This document shows positions 7,701-14,107 of a DNA stretch of 16,349 nt, one piece after another (positions within the stretch are counted from its first letter, which is position 1; the number at the start of each line of letters is the position of its first letter). Origin of the DNA: an uncultured Clostridium sp. (GTDB taxonomy: Bacteria > Bacillota > Clostridia > Clostridiales > Clostridiaceae). The stretch is taken from the NCBI RefSeq assembly GCF_934754925.1, contig NZ_CAKVJA010000053.1, positions 1-16,349 of the forward strand. Direction: 5' to 3'. The position numbers were made by a program, and so were the translations under genes. The notes below the pieces were generated by a model. That model saw only the letters and a list, made by a program, of their open reading frames with translations, searched no databases and was not told the DNA's origin.

Positions 7701-7772
7701 ATAACTTCTTCTTTTCATCATATTCACATGTAGTTTAGAAATATCTTCATGGTATTCATTTAATAATAGCAT
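4752..7772 (-). CDS. lacZ: Beta-galactosidase, GH2 family (LacZ type)
   Basis: A cytoplasmic GH2 beta-galactosidase of about 1006 residues, close to the 1023 of E. coli LacZ; it hydrolyses lactose and other beta-galactosides. In order: jelly-roll sugar-binding domain (EVPSVWQVNGYDYNQY, GVDSCFYFWING), immunoglobulin-like domain, TIM barrel (LKGVNHHDSSP, NSIRASHYPKSP), and the C-terminal Bgal small-chain domain (FGFGPYENYID). The acid/base is Glu442 in WSLGNESGFG and the nucleophile Glu513 in ILCEYAHAMGNGPGG; DGLVYPDRKPHTGL is also present. I place the start at the ATG at 7772 because GGGAGG (7778-7783) lies five bases upstream; a start at the ATG at 7790 would add six residues but has no ribosome-binding site. 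No signal peptide. It faces a divergent AraC regulator and is probably activated by it. Confidence 0.95.
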   Translation of the reverse strand: MLLLNEYHEDISKLHVNMMKRRSYYIPFVDTNEALTVKDRNKQNNFFSLNGKWKFNYFNSLQLIKEINDINEINFPTTMEVPSVWQVNGYDYNQYTNVKYPIPYNPPFVPKDNPCAVYQKEFDFKISPEKYDYNINFEGVDSCFYFWINGTFVGYSQISHSISEFDITPLLVNGKNTITVLVLKWCDGTYFEDQDKFRMSGIFRDVYILKRAKSRILDYKVIPTINVLDKEGKISVEILSTIGNPNIKYTLINPNNDKISSGNIENNNLQIDIKDIELWSAESPSLYTLLLETENEVIKERIGMREVKIENAVLKINNVPIKLKGVNHHDSSPTKGYVVAYDDLILDLKLMKECNINSIRASHYPKSPIFYELCDEYGFYVMNEADIETHGVVELYGKGYLDNYNMIADDKTYENVIIDRIDSSIVPFKNRSCIFMWSLGNESGFGVNFESGAKYAKELDTTRPVHYEGAYYASKERKNDFSNLDVISRMYPSLEEIEDYFKNGIDKPFILCEYAHAMGNGPGGLIEYDDLIQNHDEFAGAYVWEWCDHAILIHESEDGKKAYGYGGDFGEENHDGNFCVDGLVYPDRKPHTGLLEYKNINRPIRALEFDQANKKVKLKNMLNFTNANEVLDINYKVLLDGEVILVDKLILESLNPQEEKWYKLNISELPVGIITILIESSIKYDHSLYKKGTILGHDQFIIKNEATNIESVNKLTQITNDEEKLNVEESINKIKITNSRLTYVYNKNTGTFEFIESLGEVFIDNPLEFVIWRSPTDNDRKIKNDWIEAGFNQITTYVYNTEIKEYSNKLEIVSFLSLIPPYREKVVDVTVTWTIYPCGLINCNIEANKNMKTPYLPRFGVELKLNKSYENVNYFGFGPYENYIDKNSSCYLGRFNSKVSEMHEDYIKPQENGSHHFCREVSINNNSGKLYILSENDFAFNASHFSIYQLTNTSHNFDLNEENFTYLIVDYKQSGIGSNSCGPDLPEEYRLNEEKFSYNFYLKLIV

Positions 7773-7793
7773 TTTTTCCTCCCAATACATTTA

Positions 7794-7841
7794 ATATTAT
7801 TGTGGTTTAATGAAACATAACAACATAATTATGAAACATAA
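7794..7841 (-). promoter_or_regulatory. lacZ promoter region with tandem AraC-type operator repeats
   Basis: Two exact copies of ATGAAACATAA lie at 7810-7820 and 7831-7841, 21 bp apart start to start (two helical turns). A third partial AACATAA is at 7822-7828. On the minus strand a -10 like TAATAT (positions 7799-7794) lies just downstream, and the proximal repeat overlaps the expected -35 region, which itself is poor. Tandem half-sites on one DNA face overlapping a weak -35 are typical of activation by AraC-family proteins. The assignment to the adjacent regulator is inference. Confidence 0.6.
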
Positions 7842-7918
7842 TTCCATATAACTTCTCTTAAAATTTATTTTTTTATCTACAATTTAATATTAATATTCAA
7901 ATTAATATTTTAGAATAG

Positions 7919-7945
7919 TTAAAAGGTTCTAAAATATGTTATAAT
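7919..7945 (+). promoter_or_regulatory. Promoter of the AraC-type regulator gene
   Basis: A perfect -10 TATAAT at 7940-7945 lies 35 bases before the start codon. The -35 is weak (TAGTTA or TTAAAA near 7917-7924, 15-18 bases away). AT-rich repeats with TTAATATT at about 7887-7913 lie just upstream and might bind a regulator, but in DNA this AT-rich they may be chance. Confidence 0.55.
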
Positions 7946-7979
7946 GTTTCCTGTGAAGCTAAAGGGGTGAGAGATATAT

Positions 7980-8816
7980 ATGCAAATACTATGGAAAAAA
8001 TACACTAAGGAGAATTTTGAAATAAATGTAGATGAATGTGGAATAGAACAAGGTGTTCCAGGCTTTGGGTATAAGTATGAGGTGTTGAAAAATGTTGTTA
8101 TACATTATGTAAGTAAAGGAGAAGGTACTTTTAAGTTAAATGATAACCTATATAATTTAAAGCAAGGTGATATATTTATATTATTAAAGGGAATGAAAGT
8201 TGAGTATATGGCATCTATAGATGATCCTTGGGAGTATTATTGGATAGGTTTTAGTGGTTCAAATGCAAATGAATATTTAAATAGAACCTCTATTATTGAT
8301 TCATATACTGCTAGATGTAAAGAAGATTCAAAAATACCGCATATAATATTAAAGATGTGTGAAATATCAAAAACTTATAATCCTTCATGTTCTGATGACA
8401 TATTATTATTAAGGGAACTTTATTCATTATTACATATTCTTATAGAGGAGTTTCCTAAAGCTTTTGAGTGTAAGGATAGAGAGTTACATACGTATATTCA
8501 AGAAGCTATTAATTTTATTAATTCTAATTATATGAATAGTATAACTGTTAATGAAATTGCTAATCATGTAAATTTAAGTAGAAGTTATTTATATAAAATG
8601 TTTATAAAAAATCTTAAGGTTTCTCCACAAAAGTATCTGATAAATCTTAGAATGTATAATGCAACACTTTTATTAAAAAATACTAAGATTCCTATAGGAG
8701 AAGTTGCAAGTAAGGTAGGATATAGTGATTCTCTGTTATTTTCAAAAACTTTTTCTAAATATTTTTCAATGTCTCCATTAAATTATAGAAATAATCAGTT
8801 AAATAAAACAAAATAA
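7980..8816 (+). CDS. AraC-family transcription regulator, probable activator of lactose genes
   Basis: A 278-residue AraC-family regulator. Residues 1 to about 150 form a cupin-like sensing domain with the diagnostic LKQGDIFILLKGMKVEY and DPWEYYWIGFSG (82-93) segments, found in Firmicute regulators of galactoside and raffinose-type sugars. Residues 175-275 hold the two helix-turn-helix motifs: the first around ITVNEIANHVNLSRSYLYKMF (188-208), the second around IGEVASKVGYSDSLLFSKTF (239-258), followed by the family-typical SPLNYR. A strong ribosome-binding site, AAGGGGTGAG, precedes the ATG by eight bases. It is transcribed away from lacZ, with the shared gap holding tandem 11-bp repeats, and is followed by the permease on the opposite strand. 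Control of lacZ and the permease in response to a beta-galactoside is the natural reading but is inferred. Confidence 0.9.
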   Translation: MQILWKKYTKENFEINVDECGIEQGVPGFGYKYEVLKNVVIHYVSKGEGTFKLNDNLYNLKQGDIFILLKGMKVEYMASIDDPWEYYWIGFSGSNANEYLNRTSIIDSYTARCKEDSKIPHIILKMCEISKTYNPSCSDDILLLRELYSLLHILIEEFPKAFECKDRELHTYIQEAINFINSNYMNSITVNEIANHVNLSRSYLYKMFIKNLKVSPQKYLINLRMYNATLLLKNTKIPIGEVASKVGYSDSLLFSKTFSKYFSMSPLNYRNNQLNKTK

Positions 8817-8828
8817 TATTTAAAATAT

Positions 8829-8874
8829 AAAAAGTATAAATAAGGTTTATATAAAAACTTTATTTATACTTTTT
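8829..8874. terminator. Bidirectional terminator between the regulator and permease genes
   Basis: Arms 8829-8848 and 8855-8874 pair over 20 bp with a single G-U wobble around a six-base AT loop; the stem ends in five A on one side and five T on the other, so it works for both convergent genes. The permease stop codon begins ten bases to the right. Confidence 0.85.
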
Positions 8875-8883
8875 ATTAGTTAT

Positions 8884-10248
8884 TTATTCACTTATTCTTG
8901 TAACACCGTTTCTTAAGTCATCAACTATTGCATCATATTCAGCTTCTGATAAATTATATCTTTTTAATAATAAGAAACTTACCATTATAATTATACATGG
9001 AATTAAAGTTTGCATTATATGGATTCCGTTTAGTGTAAATGCAGATTGAGCTGAATTAGCATTATATCCAATATAAGCTAAAATATATCCGCATAAAGCT
9101 CCACCAATGGCATTAGAAATTTTACTTTTAAATATATTTAAAGAGAATATCATTCCTTCAGATCTTTTACCTGTTTGCCATTCACCATATTCAACACAAT
9201 CAGCAACCATTGAAGTTAAGGTAATATAACCAGCACCATCAAAAATACCACATATAAAGTTTATAGCTATCATTGCATATAATGAAGAATATGATAGTGA
9301 GAATATTAAAAATGCCCCAAGTGCAGTAACTAATAGTCCTAAAAGTGCAGTATTTCTTTTTCCAAGTTTTTTTGTTAAGTATGGAGATATTAATCCTCCT
9401 AATATACTTGCTACTAGAGTAACTGAAGTTACAACAGGAATCATCATTTCTGCATTAAAGTTATACTTTATATAGTATATAGAAATTGTATTTTTTATTG
9501 AACCACTTAATTCTAATACTAACATTGATAATAGAACTATTCTTAAAGGTTTATTTGTCTTCAATAAATTTACAAATTGTTTAAAGCCTTGTTTTTCTTT
9601 TTTAGTTTTAGTAGTGTTAAGTTCCTTAACTCCAAGAGCTGTAATCCAAATAAATATACTTGCAAAAACAGCGTAAATTATTGCTACCTTTGTCCAACTT
9701 TTAAGAGCTGAAACAAGAGGAATAGTAAGAGTAGAAATTATGAATCCACCTACATATGCTATTGTTCTTGCAGAAGTAACAATTTTAGTTTTCCCTTCAG
9801 AAGATCTTGTAATATTAGCAGAAAGTGACCAATATGGTATGTCCATAGCAGTAAAGGATATTCCCCATAAGATATATGATGCGTACATCCATATAATTTT
9901 ATTACTATAACTTAAATCTGGGGTAGAAAAACACATTATAGTTGTAATTGATATAAATATTGGAACAGCAAATAAATAAGGTCTGCTTTTTCCAATTTTA
10001 GTATTAGTATTATCAACTATAACACCCATTATAGGATCTGTTATACCATCGATAATTCTTGCTACTAAAAATAATGTACCTACGGCGGCAGCTCCTATTC
10101 CAAAACTATCAGTTAAGAAAATTAAAAGATAAGTATTAATTAAAGAAAATATAATATTATTTCCTAGACTTCCAGCGGCATAGCTAGATAAAGTTTTTAT
10201 AGAAATATCATCACTTTTATTAATTTTATTGTTTATTATTGTATTCAA
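8884..10248 (-). CDS. GPH-family sugar:cation symporter (probable lactose/galactoside permease)
   Basis: A 454-residue, twelve-helix member of the glycoside-pentoside-hexuronide family (MelB/LacS relatives) of the major facilitator superfamily. Hallmarks: RIIDGITDPIMG (64-75, with Asp67 and Asp71 at the positions that form the cation site in MelB), TKIGKSRPYLF (83-93) in the first cytoplasmic loop, WGISFTAMDIPYWSLSANIT, and VADCVEYGEWQTGKRSEGM in the second half. It lacks the C-terminal EIIA domain that regulates LacS, so phosphotransferase control in cis is absent. The start is a TTG at 10248, preceded by AGAGGTGAT; the first in-frame ATG lies about 70 codons in, past helix 1, so TTG must be used. 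Next to lacZ and an AraC regulator it most likely imports lactose, though melibiose or a beta-glucuronide cannot be excluded. Confidence 0.88.
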   Translation of the reverse strand: MNTIINNKINKSDDISIKTLSSYAAGSLGNNIIFSLINTYLLIFLTDSFGIGAAAVGTLFLVARIIDGITDPIMGVIVDNTNTKIGKSRPYLFAVPIFISITTIMCFSTPDLSYSNKIIWMYASYILWGISFTAMDIPYWSLSANITRSSEGKTKIVTSARTIAYVGGFIISTLTIPLVSALKSWTKVAIIYAVFASIFIWITALGVKELNTTKTKKEKQGFKQFVNLLKTNKPLRIVLLSMLVLELSGSIKNTISIYYIKYNFNAEMMIPVVTSVTLVASILGGLISPYLTKKLGKRNTALLGLLVTALGAFLIFSLSYSSLYAMIAINFICGIFDGAGYITLTSMVADCVEYGEWQTGKRSEGMIFSLNIFKSKISNAIGGALCGYILAYIGYNANSAQSAFTLNGIHIMQTLIPCIIIMVSFLLLKRYNLSEAEYDAIVDDLRNGVTRISE

Positions 10249-10307
10249 ACCATCACCTCTATATTTTATAATAAAATCTACAATACCTGTTTAATTAAAC
10301 TTTTAAT

Positions 10308-10321
10308 AGAAATCGATTTCT
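10308..10321. promoter_or_regulatory. 14-bp palindrome upstream of the permease, catabolite-response-like operator
   Basis: AGAAATCGATTTCT is a perfect palindrome with the central CG dinucleotide typical of LacI/CcpA-family operators and similar in size and layout to cre sites. It lies about 60 bases upstream of the permease start codon, near where the promoter should be. CcpA control of a lactose permease would be expected; binding is not shown by sequence alone. Confidence 0.45.
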
Positions 10322-10579
10322 TAATTCATATTAATATTACAAAATTTTATTTTATAATAATATAGCATTAAGTTTCTAAAATATTGATTTATATTTCCTA
10401 ATTAAAAATATTGTAATTATAAAATATGTTTTAGTTGTGAGCATTAAAAATTAAATTATTATTTTATTAATAAGAAGGTTTTATTATATTTTTTGATAAA
10501 AAAATAGATAAAATTCCCAAAATATATATTAGATGTTGAAATATATCGTACGGATGTATATTTAAAATATAGCTTATAA
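10322..10579. other. Divergent intergenic region, permease to galU
   Basis: This is the bulk of a 480-bp gene-free stretch. It is extremely AT-rich, with no convincing open frame or RNA gene. Apart from the palindrome at 10308 and the galU promoter at 10580, the main visible item is TTGAAA at about 10535 followed 17 bases later by TATTTA, a possible second promoter, surrounded by the loose inverted repeat AAATATA/TATATTT with CGTACG between. These may be chance. Confidence 0.4.
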
Positions 10580-10600
10580 TGGTATAATGTAATATATTAC
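10580..10600 (+). promoter_or_regulatory. galU promoter, extended -10, with adjoining palindrome
   Basis: TGGTATAAT (10580-10588) is a perfect extended -10 element; the -35 is poor (TTTAAA-like). Directly after it, GTAATATATTAC (10589-10600) is a perfect 12-bp palindrome covering the expected start site and may be an operator. The transcript would have a leader of roughly 130 bases. Confidence 0.55.
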
Positions 10601-10730
10601 TGTCTGAAATAGTAAACGAATAAAATTACAATAACACATATACTTAGAATATTTGTAAAGTGTTTATTAACAGCTTACATAAAATATTATATTTAAAGTA
10701 TAGTAACGAAGTAAGGAGACAATAGGAGTT

Positions 10731-11603
10731 ATGGAAAAGAGAATAAGAAAAGCAATAATACCTGCAGCTGGTCTTGGAACTAGATTTTTACCAGCAACAA
10801 AGGCCCAACCAAAAGAAATGCTTCCAATAGTTGATAAGCCAACATTACAATACATAATAGAGGAATGTGTTGCATCAGGTATAGAAGAAATTCTTATAAT
10901 AACAGGAAGAAATAAAAAGAGTATAGAAGATCATTTTGATAGAAGTGTTGAACTTGAAATGGAACTTGAAAAGGCTGGAAAGCAAGAAATGCTTGAAATG
11001 GTTAGAGAAATATCTGACATGGTAAATATTTATTTCATAAGACAAAAAGAACCAAGAGGATTAGGACATGCTATCCTTTGTGCAAAGACATTTGTAGGGG
11101 ATGAGCCTTTCGCAGTGCTACTTGGAGATGACGTTGTTTATAATGATAGAAAGCCATGCTTAAAGCAACTTATGGATTGCTATAGTGAATATAAGACTTC
11201 AGTTTTAGGTGTTCAAACTGTAGCAGAAGAAGATGTAAATAAATATGGAATAGTTGGTGGAATACATATTGAAGATAGAGTATACAAGGTTAAGAACTTA
11301 GTGGAAAAGCCTTCTGTAGGAGAAGCACCATCTAATGTTGCAATCTTAGGTAGATATATAATTACACCAAAAATATTTGAAATATTAGAAAAGACAGCAC
11401 CAGGTAAAGGAAATGAGATTCAACTTACAGATGCCCTTCTTAAGTTAATTGAAGAAGAAGCTATGTATGCCTATGATTTTGAAGGAAGAAGATATGATGT
11501 AGGAGATAAGCTTGGATTCCTTGAAGCTACAGTTGAATATGCTCTGAGAAAAGAAGATTTAAGAGATGGATTCATTGATTATTTAAAAACTATTATAAAA
11601 TAG
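10731..11603 (+). CDS. galU: UTP-glucose-1-phosphate uridylyltransferase
   Basis: A 290-residue GalU, the usual length. It makes UDP-glucose from UTP and glucose-1-phosphate for glycolipids, teichoic acid decoration and capsule. Motifs: nucleotide-binding AAGLGTRFLPATKAQPKEM (12-30), QKEPRGLGHA (105-114), the metal-binding LGDDV (131-135), VEKP (191-194) and GNEIQLTDA (227-235). The ATG start fits the family N-terminus, but the ribosome-binding sites are oddly placed: one AAGGAG ends 12 bases before the ATG and one GGAG ends only two bases before it. The gene stands alone between its own promoter and the terminator at 11631. Its product can also supply UDP-galactose by way of GalE, linking it to galactose released by LacZ, but its main role here is probably polysaccharide synthesis with the genes downstream. 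Confidence 0.95.
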   Translation: MEKRIRKAIIPAAGLGTRFLPATKAQPKEMLPIVDKPTLQYIIEECVASGIEEILIITGRNKKSIEDHFDRSVELEMELEKAGKQEMLEMVREISDMVNIYFIRQKEPRGLGHAILCAKTFVGDEPFAVLLGDDVVYNDRKPCLKQLMDCYSEYKTSVLGVQTVAEEDVNKYGIVGGIHIEDRVYKVKNLVEKPSVGEAPSNVAILGRYIITPKIFEILEKTAPGKGNEIQLTDALLKLIEEEAMYAYDFEGRRYDVGDKLGFLEATVEYALRKEDLRDGFIDYLKTIIK

Positions 11604-11630
11604 AAGATAGTTTTGAGTTATATTAAGGGG

Positions 11631-11656
11631 GCTATACTATTGTATAGCTTTTTTTT
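11631..11656 (+). terminator. Rho-independent terminator of galU
   Basis: Perfect 7-bp arms GCTATAC (11631-11637) and GTATAGC (11642-11648) around a TATT loop, followed by eight T. It separates galU from the manC operon, so the latter needs its own promoter in the next 240 bases. Confidence 0.9.
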
Positions 11657-11707
11657 CCTTATGTATGATATTGATTAATAATATAATTGTAGATGTTATT
11701 CATTAGT

Positions 11708-11740
11708 TTGTCTTTATAATTAAATAAAGTAGTATATAAT
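11708..11740 (+). promoter_or_regulatory. Possible promoter of the manC-gmd-colD-colC operon
   Basis: TTGTCT (11708-11713) is followed after 16 bases by TAGTAT, which merges into TATAAT (11735-11740). It is the best candidate between the galU terminator and manC but the spacing to the perfect -10 is too long, so it is weakly supported. The leader would be about 150 bases. The rest of the gap (to 11880) shows no clear hairpin or open frame. Confidence 0.3.
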
Positions 11741-11882
11741 ATAGCATTCACTAATTATCTTTTATTATTTTTAAATAGATTGAGTAAATGAAAATTTAAT
11801 ATATTAGTGTTTAATACAAATATATTAAGATAATAGCCGAGACGTAACTTATATTGTTATATTATAAAATTTCATCGAAAAT

Positions 11883-11889
11883 GGGGGGG
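11883..11889 (+). promoter_or_regulatory. G7 homopolymer serving as manC ribosome-binding site
   Basis: Seven consecutive G lie seven bases before the manC ATG and are the only purine-rich site available for ribosome binding. A G run is striking in such AT-rich DNA. A change in its length would alter the spacing or strength of the site for the first gene of the operon. Confidence 0.6.
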
Positions 11890-11896
11890 TTATATT

Positions 11897-12946
11897 ATGC
11901 TATGCGCTTTAATTATGGCAGGAGGAAAGGGAACAAGATTTTGGCCATTATCTACAGAAGAGAAACCAAAGCAGTTTTTGAACTTAATTGGTGAAAATAC
12001 TATGATACAAATGACTATAAATAGGATAAAGCCTATAATACCAATGGAACGAATATTTGTATGTACTGGTGAAATGTATGTTAATTTAGTAAAAGAACAA
12101 ATTCCGGATTTACCAGAAAGAAATATCGTAGTAGAACCAGAAGGAAGAAATACTGCACCATGTATTGCGTTATCAGCAATGGTAATAGATAGATATTATA
12201 AAAATGCTAATATGGTAGTATTACCTTCAGATCACTTAATAAAAGATGAAGACGAGTTTAGAAATACTATTTTAGCAGCACATAATTTCATAAATGATAA
12301 AGATGAAGCCATAGTTACTTTGGGGATGAATCCCACAAGGCCAGAAGTAGGTTATGGTTATATTAAATATAGTTATGAGACTTTAAAGTCAAATGGGTTT
12401 AGAGTTATAAAGGTGGAATCTTTTGTGGAAAAGCCTAACTTAGACACAGCGAAGAAGTATTTAAGAGAAGGTAATTATTTATGGAACGGTGGAATGTTTA
12501 TTTGGAGTATTAATAATATAATAAATCAAATAAAAATATATTCGCCAGATACATATAACTCACTTATAAATATAAAAGAAGTAAGTGAAAACAAATTACA
12601 AGAAAGTATTAATAAAAGCTATGAAAATACAGAATCAACTTCTATTGATTATGCTGTTTTAGAAAAATCTAAAGATGTTTATGTAATTCCAAGTAATTTT
12701 GGATGGGATGATGTAGGAAACTGGGAAGCATTAGATAGATATAGAGATAAAGACGAGGCTGGTAATGTACTAGTTGGAAAAAGTAAGGCTATTAAAGCAA
12801 ATAATAATTTAGTTATTTCATCTAACAATAGTGTAGTAGTTGATGGATTAAATGATATATATATCATAGAAAGTGATGGAAAAGTTTTAGTTGGACAAAA
12901 GTCTAATGTAGCTAATATTAAGGAATTAAAAAATATAGTTTTATAA
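11897..12946 (+). CDS. manC: Mannose-1-phosphate guanylyltransferase
   Basis: A 349-residue enzyme that makes GDP-mannose from GTP and mannose-1-phosphate. The nucleotidyltransferase domain shows MAGGKGTRFWPLS (7-19) with the PKQF lysine (Lys25), EPEGRNTAP (80-88), PSDH (110-113), GYGYI (152-156), FVEKP (176-180), NGGMFIW (197-203) and GWDDVGNW (269-276). It is the short form without the C-terminal phosphomannose isomerase domain found in 470-residue ManC/AlgA proteins, so mannose-6-phosphate isomerase and phosphomannomutase must be encoded elsewhere. It is first in an apparent operon whose next three genes turn GDP-mannose into a deoxy sugar; 33 bases separate it from gmd. The ATG follows the G7 run. 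In E. coli colitose clusters the equivalent gene is called colB. Confidence 0.94.
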   Translation: MLCALIMAGGKGTRFWPLSTEEKPKQFLNLIGENTMIQMTINRIKPIIPMERIFVCTGEMYVNLVKEQIPDLPERNIVVEPEGRNTAPCIALSAMVIDRYYKNANMVVLPSDHLIKDEDEFRNTILAAHNFINDKDEAIVTLGMNPTRPEVGYGYIKYSYETLKSNGFRVIKVESFVEKPNLDTAKKYLREGNYLWNGGMFIWSINNIINQIKIYSPDTYNSLINIKEVSENKLQESINKSYENTESTSIDYAVLEKSKDVYVIPSNFGWDDVGNWEALDRYRDKDEAGNVLVGKSKAIKANNNLVISSNNSVVVDGLNDIYIIESDGKVLVGQKSNVANIKELKNIVL

Positions 12947-12979
12947 TAAATTTGAATAAAAACATTTGGAGGAAGGTTA

Positions 12980-14050
12980 ATGAAAAAAGTAGCTTTAATT
13001 ACAGGAATAACAGGACAAGATGGTTCATATCTAACAGAATTATTATTAGAAAAGGGATATGAAGTACATGGAATAGTAAGAAGACATTCATCTATCAATA
13101 CTTCAAGAATAGATCATCTATTTGAAGATCCTAATATAGGTGGAAAAACTCTATTTTTACATCATGGTGATTTAACAGATTCATCAAATTTAAATAGATT
13201 AATAGAAAAAATTAAGCCGCAAGAAATATATAACTTAGCAGCACAATCACATGTTGCAGTATCTTTTGAAGTGCCAGAATATACAGCTGAAACAACTGGA
13301 ATAGGTACATTAAGATTATTAGATGCAATAAGAGAATCAGGGGTTAAGTGTAAATTTTATCAAGCATCTACTTCAGAATTATTTGGTGGACTTCCAGACA
13401 CTGCGCCACAAAATGAAAACACTCCATTTTATCCAAAGAGTCCATATGGAGTAGCTAAGCTTTACTCTTATTGGATAACTGTAAATTATAGAGAATCCTA
13501 TAATATGTTTGCTTGTAATGGTGTATTATTTAATCATGAGTCTCCAAGAAGAGGTGAAACTTTCGTTACTAGAAAGATAACTAGAGCAGTTGCATCTATA
13601 ATGGCAGGTAAGCAAGAAAAATTATCATTAGGTAATATGGATGCAAAGAGAGACTGGGGATTTGCTGGAGATTACGTTGAAGGAATGTGGAGAATTTTAC
13701 AACAAGAAAAGCCACAAGATTATGTATTAGCTACTAATGAAACTCATACTGTAAGAGAGTTTGTTGAATTAGCATTCGCTGAGGTTGGAATTGAGATTGA
13801 ATGGAAAGGAACTGGAGTAGATGAGAAGGGATATGATAAAGCTACTGGAAGAATGTTAGTAGATGTTAATCCAAGATATTTTAGACCAGCTGAAGTTGAA
13901 TTATTATGGGGAGACTCTTCTAAGGCTGAAAGAGAATTAGGTTGGGAAAGAAAAGTAAGTTTTAGAGATTTAGTTTCTATGATGGTAGATTCTGATATGA
14001 AGGAGATTGCAGGAATTTCTTCGGAAGAATTTAGAAATAGAGATAAATAG
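12980..14050 (+). CDS. gmd: GDP-mannose 4,6-dehydratase
   Basis: A 356-residue extended short-chain dehydrogenase that converts GDP-D-mannose to GDP-4-keto-6-deoxy-D-mannose, the branch point to GDP-fucose, GDP-rhamnose, GDP-perosamine and GDP-colitose. Visible features are the NADP-binding GITGQDG (9-15), RRHSSINTSR (34-43) that holds the cofactor phosphate, LAAQSHV (86-92), the catalytic STSE group (Thr131, Glu133) in QASTSELFG, YGVAK (Tyr156, Lys160), NHESPRRGETFVTRKI and the substrate-binding C-terminal YFRPAEVELLWGD. Everything needed for activity appears intact. GGAGGAAGG precedes the ATG. It sits between manC and the ColD-like gene, which uses its product directly. In E. coli colitose clusters this gene is colA. 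Confidence 0.95.
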   Translation: MKKVALITGITGQDGSYLTELLLEKGYEVHGIVRRHSSINTSRIDHLFEDPNIGGKTLFLHHGDLTDSSNLNRLIEKIKPQEIYNLAAQSHVAVSFEVPEYTAETTGIGTLRLLDAIRESGVKCKFYQASTSELFGGLPDTAPQNENTPFYPKSPYGVAKLYSYWITVNYRESYNMFACNGVLFNHESPRRGETFVTRKITRAVASIMAGKQEKLSLGNMDAKRDWGFAGDYVEGMWRILQQEKPQDYVLATNETHTVREFVELAFAEVGIEIEWKGTGVDEKGYDKATGRMLVDVNPRYFRPAEVELLWGDSSKAERELGWERKVSFRDLVSMMVDSDMKEIAGISSEEFRNRDK

Positions 14051-14052
14051 TT

Positions 14053-14077
14053 TAAATATTAATTAATTTAATATTTA
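14053..14077. other. AT-only inverted repeat between gmd and the colD-like gene
   Basis: Perfect 10-bp arms TAAATATTAA and TTAATATTTA surround a five-base loop in the 57-base gap. The stem is all A-T and has no following T run, so it is unlikely to stop transcription fully; it might act as an RNA processing or stability element, or be chance. Confidence 0.3.
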
Positions 14078-14107
14078 CCTAGATTATTATATAAGGGAGA
14101 AAACAGT

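Noticed and set aside
10535..10570. AAATATA/TATATTT inverted repeat around CGTACG as an operator
   Set aside because: Arms are short and entirely A-T in DNA where such matches are frequent, and the spacer is asymmetric; kept only as a remark.
12679..13098. Minus-strand open frame across the manC/gmd junction
   Set aside because: It is antisense to two conserved proteins, including the GWDDVG and GITGQDG motifs, and has no domain of its own.
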